Shown in pieces: positions 1 through 9,915 of a stretch of DNA of 64,000 nucleotides (positions are counted from its first letter, which is position 1; every line of letters starts with the position of its first letter). The stretch spans positions 14,019,821 to 14,083,820 of the forward strand of contig NC_079312.1 in the NCBI RefSeq assembly GCF_029931775.1. The letters run 5' to 3'. The translations under genes and the position numbers were made by a program. This DNA comes from Euleptes europaea (lineage: Eukaryota > Chordata > Lepidosauria > Squamata > Sphaerodactylidae). A model generated the notes under the pieces. It was not told where the DNA came from and ran no database searches. It worked only from the letters and a program-made list of their open reading frames with translations.

Positions 1-119
1 TGTATTCATACCGCCTCACCCCTTATACTAGAATCACCAACTAACACAGAACATCAGCAGCCCTTACAAATCTACCTGGCCACTATGGTAATCTTCAGAG
101 ACCCTGATTTGGGTGCCCC

Positions 120-640
120 AGCCTTCTGAGCTAGAAAAGATTCTTAGGTGTAAGGACGTGTCGCTGGCAACCAAGATCAAGTTAATTTATGCCATCGTAT
201 TCTCAATTACTATGTATGGGTGAGAAAGCTGCACAATGAAGAAAGCTGGCAGAAAGTAGATTCCTTTGAAATGTGGTGTTGGAGGAGAGTGTTACTGATA
301 CCGAGGACAGCCAAAAAGACAAATAAGTGGGCTCTAGATCAAGCCTGAACTGTTCCTAGAAGCTAAAATGACTAAATTGAGGTTATCGTTCTTTGTTCAC
401 ATTATGAGAAGACAGAAGTCACTGGAAAAGACAATAATGCTAGGAAAAGTTGAAGGCAGCAGGAAGAGGGGAAGAGCCAATATGAGATGGATTGACTCTA
501 TAAAGGAAGCCATGGTCCTCAGTTTGCAAGACCTGAGCAAGGCTGTTAACGATAGGACGTTTTGGAAGTAATTGATTCATAGGGTCGCCATGAGTCGGAA
601 CATGATGGCACTTAACACATACATATCAAATTTTCCAATA
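120..640 (+). mobile_element. BovB (RTE) LINE, 3' fragment
   Basis: Decayed translation matches the C-terminal tail of the RTE/BovB protein: a WCWRR-like stretch, then [28 protein letters not shown] and KDRTFW-like blocks. The end reads gggtcgccatgagtcgg then cacttaacaca, the BovB 3' terminus seen again at 9.9, 17.4, 31.6 and 33.3 kb. It is 5'-truncated and cannot be coding now. Confidence 0.8.
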
Positions 641-1220
641 ATGATGAAACATTTTGGAGCGGGAAAGGGGGAGCTTTGTACCTCTGAATCATCCTAGACT
701 CAAGAACACAGACCTGGCACATTTAATTTTTTTCTCCTTTTCTTTTTATTAGGATTTTAAATATTAAAATTAAGTACAATACCCACATAGTAACAGCCCA
801 TGGAAAAAATAACATAAAAATAAGATTGATTACAGCTAATAATCTCTACACAGCTAATACAGCCGAATAGGGAAGGTGAGCGAGAATCAGATGAAAAAAA
901 CAGTCAAACTTATTTAGCTCTAGGTTATAGTTTTATTTGCAAAAGAAATTAACAAAAGATAACCAACAAGAAGCAAATGTTTGCCATTTCTTCCTTCCTT
1001 TTCTGTATATACTCCATTATTTTAAGACATTTCTGCAATCTTCCATTCCTTCAAGAGAAGATATCGGGAGGGCACCATTTTGCATGCACCTACGGAGGTA
1101 AACTTTCCAATAATGTTGTAGCCACAGGGAGATAACATATCTGTCTTGGGATTGTTCTAGCCTTGAGAACACAGACTTGGATTCTTATGACAGAAACATT
1201 TTTAAAAAATTCATTACAGG
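641..1220. other. AT-rich stretch, nothing recognised
   Basis: AT-rich single-copy-looking DNA without a gene-like frame, splice pair or repeat that I can name. Confidence 0.5.
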
Positions 1221-1224
1221 CAAT

Positions 1225-1305
1225 TCTTATTTCATAGAGGTAGCCATGTTCATCTGTTGCAGCAACAAACAATGAAAGAGGCTTGTGGCGCCTTAAAGAC
1301 TTAAT
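1225..1305 (-). mobile_element. SINE fragment with CACCTTAAAGACTAAC-type core
   Basis: The stretch reading gtagccatgttcatctgttg, then cttgtggcgccttaaagact matches the head of a short SINE found elsewhere in the window at 16504, 24138, 24640 and 51735. It explains most of a 100-residue open frame on the minus strand here, which is therefore not taken as a gene. Confidence 0.6.
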
Positions 1306-1393
1306 ATTTTTTTTAACACTGCTGCCAACTTTACCATCCTTCAGCAAAAGGAGTGTAACCACTGGATGTATCTCATCAAATGAGGGCAACATA

Positions 1394-1600
1394 GAGTTGC
1401 CAACCTCCAGGTAGTAGCTGGCGATCTCCCGCTATTACAACTGATTTCCACCTGATAGAGATCAGTTCACCTGGAGAAAATGGCTGCTTTGGCCATTGGA
1501 CTCTATGGCATTGAAGTCCCGCCCTCCCCAAACCCCCGCCCTCCTCAGGCTCCACTCCAAAAACCTCCCGCTGGTGGCAAATAGGGACCTGGCAACCCTA
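1394..1600 (+). mobile_element. GGGTTGCCA foldback repeat (MITE-like)
   Basis: A copy of the most frequent repeat of the window, about 205 bases. It begins gttgccaacctccaggt and ends acctggcaaccct, so the ends form a short inverted repeat AGGGTTGCCA. The middle has self-complementary ctgatctcc/ggagatcag-like pieces and ccgccctcctcaggctcc. There is no coding capacity. Confidence 0.8.
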
Positions 1601-1804
1601 GGACAAAACATTTTGACTATCTGATGAAGCAGGATGTAGTCCATAAAAGCTTGGGCCATAGCATAGAGGAGGCGATGCCCCCCCCCTCCTGCTCACTCAG
1701 GGCTGGGGATCAGAGTGGGCCCATTCACTGCCCCAATGACACAAGCGGCCACTTGAGAATCCCAAAAAGCTGGGGGCGGGGAGCTGTGTGGAAGACGGTG
1801 GCAG

Positions 1805-2375
1805 GTACATCCTTTAAAAAGGATGTAGACAAGCTGGAACGTGTCCAGAGGAGAGCAACGAGGATGGTGAGGGGTCTGGAGACCAAGTCCTATGAGGAAA
1901 GGTTGAAGGAGCTGGGTATGTTTAGCCTGAAGAGAAGACTGAGAGGGGATATGATAACCATGTTCCAGTACTTTAAGGGCTGTCATATAGTGGATGATGC
2001 CGAGTTGTTTTCTGTTGCCCCTGCAGATCGGACCAGAACCAACTGGTTGAAATTAAATCAAAAGAGTTTCCGTCTAGACATTAGGAAGAATTTTCTAACA
2101 GTTAGAGAGGTTAATCAGTGGAACAGGCTTCCTCGGAAGGTGGTAAGTTCTCCTTCCCTGGAAGTTTCTAAGCAGATGCTAGATGGCCATCTGTCAGCAA
2201 TGCTGATTCGATGACCTTAGGCAGATCATGAGAGGGAGGGCATCTTCTGGGCATGGACTAGGGGTCACTGGGGGTGTAGGGGGAGGTAGTTGTGAATTTC
2301 CTGCATTGTTCAGGGGGTTGGACTGGATGACCCTGGTGGTCCCTTCCAACTCCATGATTCTTCTGTGATTCTATG
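1805..2375 (+). mobile_element. CR1 LINE, 3' end
   Basis: Translates to the C-terminus of CR1 ORF2 ([20 protein letters not shown], then [10 protein letters not shown] and NRLPRKVV), followed by the CR1 3' tail ggttggactggatgaccctggtgg and gattctatga. 5'-truncated. The open frame here, from 1624, fuses an upstream repeat to this tail and is not a gene. Confidence 0.88.
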
Positions 2376-2948
2376 AGGTACAGCTTGTGCTCACTTTCCA
2401 TCATTGGTGCTGCCAACACCGGGGGGAGGGGGTCACAGAGGGGGAGCTGAGGTTTTTCCTATTCATCCCATTTTGGATCTTACTGGGGCAGCCCAAGAAA
2501 AGGCCCTCAACTGCGGGGGGGGGGGGCATGGAACCAGGAAGCTGTAAGCGAGGCACTATTGCCTCAGGAGGAACAGCGGAGCTATCGCAAGGCCCTATGG
2601 GGGAGGGAGACTGAATGATTGCCTTAGACATTACCTAGGCCAGAGATGTTGCTTTGGCTTGTAAGGTTGAGCGGCCACAACAGCCATTGAATCATTTCCT
2701 ACGGAGTTCTCTCAGTAGTCTCGATGACGTTTGGTTGAACTCCAAGAAAGGAAAATGACAGCAGACGTCCTACACAGCTGGGTCTTGCAGAGCAGACAAA
2801 GAGAGAATTATCAGTCCTAGCCCCATCGATACTCTTGAATTCCAAGCCCTCCTTCACCAAGATACTGTCCCCAGCTCCCTGGATGCATAAGCCCGCTAAA
2901 AGACTGCACACCCACCTGCTTACTTTTCCAGATGGGGAAGGAGGAACA
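2376..2948. other. Unassigned stretch
   Basis: Contains G-runs and weak short frames on both strands only. No repeat family or gene recognised. Confidence 0.4.
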
Positions 2949-3160
2949 CATGAAGCTACCTTACACTGAATCAAACCCTCGGTCCATCAAAGTCAGTATT
3001 GACTACTCAGCCTGGCAGCGGCTCTCCTGGGTCTCAGGCAAAGAAGGTCTTTCACATCACCTACTTGCCTGGTCCCTTTAGCTGGAGATGCCGGGGATTG
3101 AACCTGGGACAGTCTGTATGCCAAGCAGATTCTCTACCACTGAGCCACAGTCCCTCCCCC
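2949..3160 (-). mobile_element. tRNA-Ala-like SINE
   Basis: The reverse complement starts with a tRNA-like head (ggctcagtggtagagaatct, then gcttggcatac and gttcaatccccggcatct), followed by a body ending in cttcatgtgttc. Boxes A and B are visible. Same family as copies at 6146, 37856, 38672, 41475, 41895 and 51893. Confidence 0.8.
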
Positions 3161-4105
3161 TCCAGGAAGACTGGGGCATCAACCCAGAATGTGCACGAGT
3201 GAAAGAATAGCCTCAAACATCTACAGTGGAGAGCTAAAGGGTTCATAATTTCCACCAGGGAGGTCCATACCCCACAAAGAAATAAAAATGGGTGGCTGGT
3301 GGAGAATCGCAGAAGGACGCAGAAAGGGGTAGAAGTTCATGCAGTTATTGGTACCCTGGAAGAAAAGGGTTCCTATTCTAGAAAGAGCGCACAACTACTC
3401 CTGGACTGGGCAATAAGGGCACTGAATGAAGCCTGTCTCGTGGCCCATTTCTTTTGACTCCTCTCTTCCAAGATGTAAGCGAACACTGCTGCACCTGCCA
3501 TACTTTACAGACCGTCACATCCTGGGGACCCTCAAAAGTCCCAGTAAGTCCCCTTTGTTTGCAGAAAACCACTTGGAAAGGACAGCCATATAACAGAGAA
3601 TCTTAGAAGAATATTAGAGTAGGGAAATACATAGGAAGCTCCGGATCGCTGAGGAAAGACATCTCGATACAGCGGCGGAAAGAGCTCTTCTACCCATCTG
3701 ATCTGGACTTAAGGGCTACTGGCAGACTTCTCCAAGCCCCCAAAATAAAGACAAAAGTGCGTTTGCCACCCCACATGGAAAATTCAAGTTTATAATGTCT
3801 CTGGACTTATCGGGGGTCACTGCTGTATTTCTACACCTTGCTATATTTCTACACTATTCGCTGTTGCTTGTACTGATGACACTGTGGCTTATACTGACAA
3901 TGATTTTTCCAGGCATAACACAAGGCACAGGTTTTAACCTTTAAAGCCCTGATCAGTTAGGGACTGGGGGATCCTAAGGCCTGCACACTCCCATGAAGTT
4001 GTGCCTGTAATTATAAGATCTTCACTGGAGGTCTTTTCCCATTGCCTGCCACCTAAATGGCATGGTGTGATTAAGGAAGTGTCTTCCTCAGGAGGCTCCC
4101 CTGGT
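3161..4105. other. Stretch with no recognised feature
   Basis: Only short frames without family resemblance on either strand. No repeat I can name. Confidence 0.4.
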
Positions 4106-4545
4106 ACACTCATAGAATCATAGAGGTGGAAGGGGCCATACAGGCCATCTAGTCCAACCATCTGCTCAATGCAAAATCAGCCTAGTGCTCCGTGAAACAT
4201 CTCCTAGTGCTCTATGAAGAGATTGGAAAGAAAAATACTACTGTCATCCAGTTTAGTATATAGGTGCTAGGTGAAAATTAGTGCTCCGTGGCAAATTTCT
4301 CTCCTGAAAAGTGCGCCATGACTCAAAAAGTTTGGGAAACTCTAGCCTAGAGCATCCCTGACAAGTGTTTGTCCAGCTGCTGCTTAAAGGCTGCCAGTGA
4401 GGAGGAGCTCACCACCTCCCTAGGTAGTCGATTCCATTGTCAAACTCTTACTGTAAAAAAAATTTTCCCTAATATCCAGCCAGTACCTTTCCGCTCATAA
4501 TTTAAACCCAACGCTCCTTCTGGTTCCAGGCATAGATGTCCCTCA
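4106..4545 (-). mobile_element. CR1 LINE 3' end, split by a small hAT
   Basis: Begins with the reversed CR1 tail (catagaatcatagaggtgg, agtccaacca) and resumes after 4343 with the ORF2 C-terminus region (gctgcttaaaggctgcc, accacctccctaggtag). The break at 4186-4342 is a separate insertion. Confidence 0.8.
4186..4342. mobile_element. Short hAT-like insertion in CR1
   Basis: About 157 bases ending caaaaagtttgggaaactct, resembling the hAT terminus at 38502. The host CR1 words cagcctag (4178-4185) and tagcctag (4343-4350) flank it as an 8-base duplication with one difference. The left terminus is poorly matched. Confidence 0.6.
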
Positions 4546-4559
4546 CTTATTTGCATGTA

Positions 4560-4700
4560 TCCTACGACTTCACTCAGCCTCCCCTACCTCACAAGGAGTC
4601 TGTCGGGGGGAGAGGAAGGGAAGGAGATTGTAAGCCGGTTTAATGCTCCTTAAAAGGTAGAGAAAACCAGTATAATTTAAAAAAAACCCAACTCTTCTCT
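4560..4700 (+). mobile_element. tRNA-derived SINE, 3' part
   Basis: Reads cctacctcacaaggagtctg, then aaggagattgtaagccggtt and aacccaactcttct, the 3' half of the SINE seen in full at 14398 and 40083. Confidence 0.7.
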
Positions 4701-5159
4701 TCACCCAGCAAAGCCTGAAACCTCACTCTGGCCTAAGGAGACTACCTCCAAAATCATTGGCTCTCCAGCTTAAAAGGGAGAAAGTTTTCAAGCTTTGCTA
4801 TGAGAAATGGCAGGATACATGCCGCTGTTTTTCATTATGGTTTTGCTGCTTATTATTGCTGTGCTTTTATTGGAGTTGCTTTAATTATGTTTTATAATGT
4901 TATTACTGTTTCTATTTAAGGATTCGTGAGAAGTTTATAGGTGGGAATTCATTTGTACTTTTATTGTATTTCGTGGCTGTCTTGGACATTTTAGCGGGAA
5001 GGTGTAGTAAAGCTATTTTTAAATTAAATAAATTATGCTCAGTATGGGGTGGGGGAGAACACCTTCACCAGCCGCAACAACTCTGGTGGCCATTCATGGG
5101 ACAAGTTTACACAGCAAGTCTTCCTAGAGAGACACCAGACACTGGACTAGAATCCAAGG

Positions 5160-5503
5160 CCGGGGTTGGCCAACCTTTTTGAGCCTGCATTTGGAATTCT
5201 GACCCGGAACGGTGGGTACAGCAAGAAAATGGCTGCCACAAAATGGCTGCCGCAGGAGACAGAGCCAGTCACAAAATGGCTGCCACAGCTTAACTTCAGT
5301 CACACAGTGCAGATCCCTGTGCTGTGGTGGCAGCTGCTACCAAAGCAACATTAAAAAAAAAATCTGCACAGCCAATCAGATCTCCAGTAGACAGTCAAAA
5401 GCCCTACCTGATCCCGTCCACTTCCTAAAAACAATTGGTGGGTGCCAGAAAAATGCATTGGCAGACAACGTGGAGCCCATGGACACCATGTTGGAGACCC
5501 GTG
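5160..5503. mobile_element. Non-autonomous hAT element
   Basis: 344 bases starting ccggggttggccaaccttttt and ending gttggagacccgtg. Flanks atccaagg (5152-5159) and acctaagg (5504-5511) look like an aged 8-base duplication. The body (gcagctgctaccaaa, agccaatcagatctcc) matches the larger relative at 28473-30482. No transposase. Confidence 0.7.
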
Positions 5504-6145
5504 ACCTAAGGTCTTGGGTAGGATGAGGAGACGTAGAATCTGTTCTCGAGCCGGTGCCAATGATAGAAGTTACATTCCTTCACAGACAAGGGGGGGAATT
5601 TCTAAGCCTGTCAGGATCCTGCCGCCAATTTATACCTCACTTTTCAACCATGGCCAGTCTTCCTTCAACTGATGGAAGTACAGCACGCATCCAACTGGCT
5701 TTTTGGGGAACCAAGAAAAAATTGATTCGAAGCCCAATTCTATGGAGACTCTTCTTTGAGAAATCTGCCCCACTCCAGAGAGCGATACCCCCACAAGAAT
5801 CAGAGGGTGCAGAACATTTCACATTACAGAGCAAAACTAACTGTGGAAAACAAAGCCAACCGAGTGTGGGCCTGCCATGTTTGTGCAGAATGACCTACCA
5901 CTCTGTTTCACCAGATGATGGACTATAGCCCCTTCAGTGAATGCTGGTATAGTAAAGTACTACTTGTTCCTTCTTACCCTTTAGGTTCAACATCACCCAC
6001 TGGAAGGAGAAATACACATATATGGGAACACTGTATCTTGAATACACAAGAATGGGGACAACTCAATTCCCTTGAGAAATGGTGTTGGGCATGGATTCCA
6101 AGCTCCTACTTGTTCACCCTATGCCAGAGAACAAACGGCCCCGTC
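5504..6145. other. Stretch with no recognised feature
   Basis: A 124-residue plus-strand frame lies at 5554-5928 but has no family resemblance, no splice or promoter context and no paralogue in the window. I leave it uncalled. Confidence 0.4.
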
Positions 6146-6363
6146 ACATGAACACATGAAGCTGCCTTATACTGAATCAGACCCTTGGTCCATCCAAGTC
6201 AGTATCGTCTGCTCAGACTGGCAGCGGCTCTCCAGGGTCTCAGGCAGAGGTCTTTCACATCACCTACTTGCCTAGTACCTTTAACTGGAGATGCCGGGGA
6301 TTGAGCCTGGAACCTTCTGCATGCCAAGCAGATGTTCTACCACTGAGCCACAGCCCCTCCCCG
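6146..6363 (-). mobile_element. tRNA-Ala-like SINE
   Basis: Near full-length reverse copy: acacatgaagctgccttata at its 3' end and ggcatgccaagcagatgttctacc within the tRNA-like head at the right. Confidence 0.82.
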
Positions 6364-6589
6364 TCCCCCATGGCTGATCCAGCTGGTTCAGTGGCAGAGG
6401 TGACCATAGGCAAGGACACCACAAAATGAGACAGCAGAGTCATCCCAGGGCAATGGTGCCATCCCAGCAACAGTATAGGCATAACCCAAGACTAGAACTG
6501 TTGCCTGGGTGACTGATGAAGGAAAGAAAGGGAAGCACAACCGGGATGTCTTACAAAGTTCGCGAGAGGATGCTGGAAGTCTCACAGAG

Positions 6590-6876
6590 ACTAGGAAACT
6601 TGGAAGGCTTTAAGAGGGGAGTGGACATGTTCACGGAGGAGAGGGGTATTCATGGCTTCTAGTAAAAATGGATACTAGTCATGATGCATACCTATTTTCT
6701 CCAGTATCAGAGGAGCATAACTATGGTATTAGGTGCTGGGAACACAGGCAGGATGGTGCAGCTGCAGTTGCCTTGTTTGTTGGCTTCCTAGAGACACCTG
6801 GTTGGCCAGTGTGAACAGACTGTTGGACTTGATGGACCTTGGTCTGATCCAGCATGGCTTTCTTACATTCTTAAGT
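6590..6876 (+). mobile_element. CR1-superfamily LINE, 3' end (second family)
   Basis: Starts with a decayed LINE C-terminus (ggctttaagaggggagtgga) and ends ggtctgatccagcatggctt. The same unit occurs at 14703 (minus), 35478 and 55715. The 55715 copy preserves a longer NSLP-type ORF2 C-terminus, hence the assignment. Confidence 0.7.
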
Positions 6877-7134
6877 TAGGAAGTGAGCCCAAGCCAGCAC
6901 GAAGCTCGTGCTGGTCTAATGAAGGCCAAGAAAAGTCAGGGAGAAGGTGCCCAAGAGAAGGGACAACCCGTGTGCTTTGGACCCTCCCCCCATATCAGCC
7001 ACTTAACGGAGAGGAAGGAAGGGACTGGACAGCAGGAAGTGGGCGGTTCTCTTTCAGGAAAAAGCAGAATAGTCAGCACAGGGTCATATGGAAGAAAAAG
7101 AGGTTCACCTCAGGGCCTGCCAGAGTCCATGTAC

Positions 7135-7350
7135 TGTAGTGGTTAGAGTGACTGGGAAGCCCAGGTTCAAATCCCCACTCTGCCACTGGAAGGCTGCTGG
7201 GTGACTTTGAGCCACTCATTCTTTCTCAGCTTACCTCACAGGGTTGTTGTCGTGAAGATAAAATGGAGGAGAAATTGATGCATGCTGCCCTGAACTCCTT
7301 GGAGGAAAAGGAAGGAGCTGCCCGACAAATCTGCTTGTCTTGAAGGCTCC
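7135..7350 (+). mobile_element. MIR/CORE-like SINE
   Basis: Reads tgtagtggttagagtgactg, then caaatccccactctgcca and ctcacagggttgttg. The tRNA-like head and the MIR-like gggttgttgtgagg core are recognisable. Relatives lie at 23945 and 58235. Confidence 0.65.
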
Positions 7351-8048
7351 ATAAGATTCCCCACTGTAAGTGCCACCCTCTACTTACCAAACCAAAGCTA
7401 AAACCTTATTCTTCCGCACTGCTTGGCAGCCTCCCAGATTGCATGCCCGGACCGAACACCCAAAGACGTCTCGTGTCCAGAAACGTTGGAAAGTATTTCA
7501 TCTCCTCTCAAACCTAAGAGGGTCGCTTGTTGAGTAAGCTAGTCAAACGCCGTGGCAACGCTACTAAGCTTTCAACTCTTAAGAAAACTGCAGCCATGTG
7601 CACTGGCGGTAAGAAGTTAATTTTTAAAAACTGCATTAAAAAGTATTTACCGTAATTTCTCATCTGCACAGAGTAAATATTTGTAAGTTACTTTTTCATG
7701 TTTTTTCCCCCATTTCATGCCTTGGAGGAAGGAGTGAGACAAAGTCTTTAAACTTCTGAATTTTCACAAATCTACATGCACTTTTTGCCTGGAAAAACAT
7801 CAATTTTGACTTTTTGCAAGTTATTTACTTGGGATGACGCTACATTTCTAATGGTGGTGGTGTGCGTGGGGGAATTAATTTAATTTACTCTCGGCATCCT
7901 CCAGTAGGGATTCACTTCCTGTGTCAGAGGGAAGGCTCCCCAACTGTGTTCCTTTCCCACAGACATACGGTTGCTTTCCTATGTTATATATTTTTTCTTC
8001 TCTCATGTGCCTTACATGTTGGATGATCACTCAAGCTTTGCCCCACAA
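7351..8048. other. Downstream flank of gene 1
   Basis: AT-rich sequence lying 3' of gene 1. No AATAAA that I can tie to the gene, and no repeat that I recognise. It may carry its 3' UTR. Confidence 0.35.
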
Positions 8049-8297
8049 TCAGTGCGCGCATAAAGAGTTCTCTGGATTGTGGGTTTTCTCATGCACCATA
8101 AGGTTGGAGTCACCACTTTTTTGATACATTGAGCATGGGTATGGTTTCTCTCCAGTATGGTTCATTTCATCGAGTTCCTTTGCACTACTGAAATTCTCTC
8201 CACATTTCAAACACCTATAAAGGTTTCTCTTCCAATGTGAATTTCTTTTCATGCACTGTAAGGGGTTCCTTTCCAGTAGAAGCTTTCCCTACGTTTC
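8049..8297 (-). pseudogene. Decayed zinc fingers downstream of gene 1
   Basis: Minus-strand frames keep finger remnants (CLKCGENF, HTGEKPYPCSM, NLMVHEKTH) that run on from the gene 1 array but in a shifted frame and with several lost cysteines. The gene 1 frame now stops just before this, after TYKC, where paralogues continue with another finger. So the array was once at least two fingers longer. Confidence 0.75.
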
Positions 8298-9211
8298 TTA
8301 ACATTTGTAAGTTTTCCCTGCAGTGTGAATTCTCTGATGAGCAATAAGGTTGGAGCCCGAACCAAATCTTTTCTGACACACAGAGCACTGGTAGGGTTTA
8401 TCTCCAGCATGAATTCTCTCATGTGCAATGAGGTTGGAGCCACTAGCAAAACTTTTCTCACACACAGAGCACTGGTGTGGTTTTTCTCCAGTGTGAATTC
8501 GTTCATGTGTTCTCAGGTTTCCCTTCTGCCGGAAGCTTTTCCCACACTTTGCACACTTGAAAGGTTTCTCTCCGGCGTGAATTCTCTCATGTGAAATAAG
8601 GCTGGAAACACTTGCAAAACTTTTTTGACACATCGAGCACTGGTATGGTCTCTCACCAGTGTGAATCTTTTCGTGTGTGGTCAGGTTTCTCTTCTGACGG
8701 AACCGCTTCCCACATTCCGCACATTCGTACGGCTTCTCATCAGTGTGGGTTTTCACGTGTGCGATAAGGTTGGAGCCGCTAGCAAAACTCTTCTGGCATA
8801 TGGAGCATTGATGGGGTTTCTCCCCAGTGTGAATTCGTTCATGTGTCGAAAGATTGCCCTTCTGACGGAAGCTTTTCCCACACTCTGAACACTTGAATGG
8901 CTTCTCATCGGTGTGTGTTCTCTCATGAATTCTAAGGTCTGAGATCCTTCTGAAGCTTTTGCCACAGTCACAGAGGTGCATGATTTGGCAGATCTTGAAT
9001 TCGTCTTGCTCCAACATACCCTTTGCAATGGCTTCGTCCACACTCTTGCCTGGTTCTGGCCTCTCCTTGCTCTCTGGTCCCTCCCGACTCGTTCCCTCCC
9101 CACAATATTGGAATGGATTGCCTCTCTTCAACAACGAGTCGCTTGGTGCCACTGGCTCAGAATCACTCTGAGGGAGAGCATCAACCTGGATCACCCGTAC
9201 GTGCCCGTCAC
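8298..9211 (-). CDS. Gene 1 exon: zinc-finger array
   Basis: The acceptor is attccttcag|GTGACGGG, which takes one carried G from the linker exon to make Gly. Fingers in order have helices [70 protein letters not shown], so two helix types alternate. Linkers are mostly TGEKP with AGEKP, AGDKP and TDEKP variants. The stop TAA at 8300-8298 follows TYKC, where the paralogues read on, so the C-terminus is secondarily shortened. Confidence 0.88.
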
Positions 9212-9881
9212 CTGAAGGAATAAACAAGAATCACAGTCCTCCACTGCTTTCCAAACATTACAACCCCAGAAATTAATACAAAAGAAGAGAGCGTCTGAGC
9301 ATGTGTAGACTGCCTTTGCATAACACCGAGTAAACCACATTCACCCCCTGCATGCTGGATTAGAAGGCAGGAAATCAGCTTCTCACCCTGTGATTGGAGG
9401 TGTAAGGATCAATGGAGGAATAGCTCCTCCAAATCAAAGAAACCAAATCAAGCAGAAAGGTAGCACACCAGGGAGAAATTATTAGCAGCTATACCAGTTT
9501 CAATACACATACAAAAAAGAAAATTTACTTTTAAAAAATGAGGTCAGAATTTAAAGTAATCCAAGAGATGCACATTTGACATTACTCCTCAGAGCACATA
9601 TGAAAACAAGCTCCCCACAAAAGGAATGTCAGTAGGAACCTCAAATACTTCTTCAGTAGCCATTGTTACTAGAAAAGACATTGTTGCAAGAAAAGACAGT
9701 CCTGCTAGGAAAAGTTGAGGGCAGCAGGAAAAGAAGAAGACCCAACAAGAGATGGATTGACTCAATAAAGGAAGCCACAGCCCTCAATTTGCAAGATCTG
9801 AGCAAGGCTGTCAAAGATAGGACATTTTGGAGGACTTTCATTCATAGGGTCGCCATGAGTCGAAAGCGACCTGACAGCACT

Positions 9882-9915
<34 letters not shown>

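Noticed and set aside
1090-1392. 100-residue open frame on the minus strand
   Set aside because: Its middle is a SINE fragment and it ends at the edge of a foldback repeat; no family resemblance.
1624-2214. 196-residue open frame on the plus strand
   Set aside because: An unrelated upstream stretch fused to the CR1 ORF2 C-terminus; a LINE remnant, not a host gene.
5554-5928. 124-residue plus frame
   Set aside because: No family resemblance, paralogue or splice evidence; length is within chance.
8325-8888. Plus-strand open frames opposite the zinc-finger exon
   Set aside because: Antisense shadows of the finger repeats; periodic only because the fingers are. The same holds opposite genes 2 and 3.
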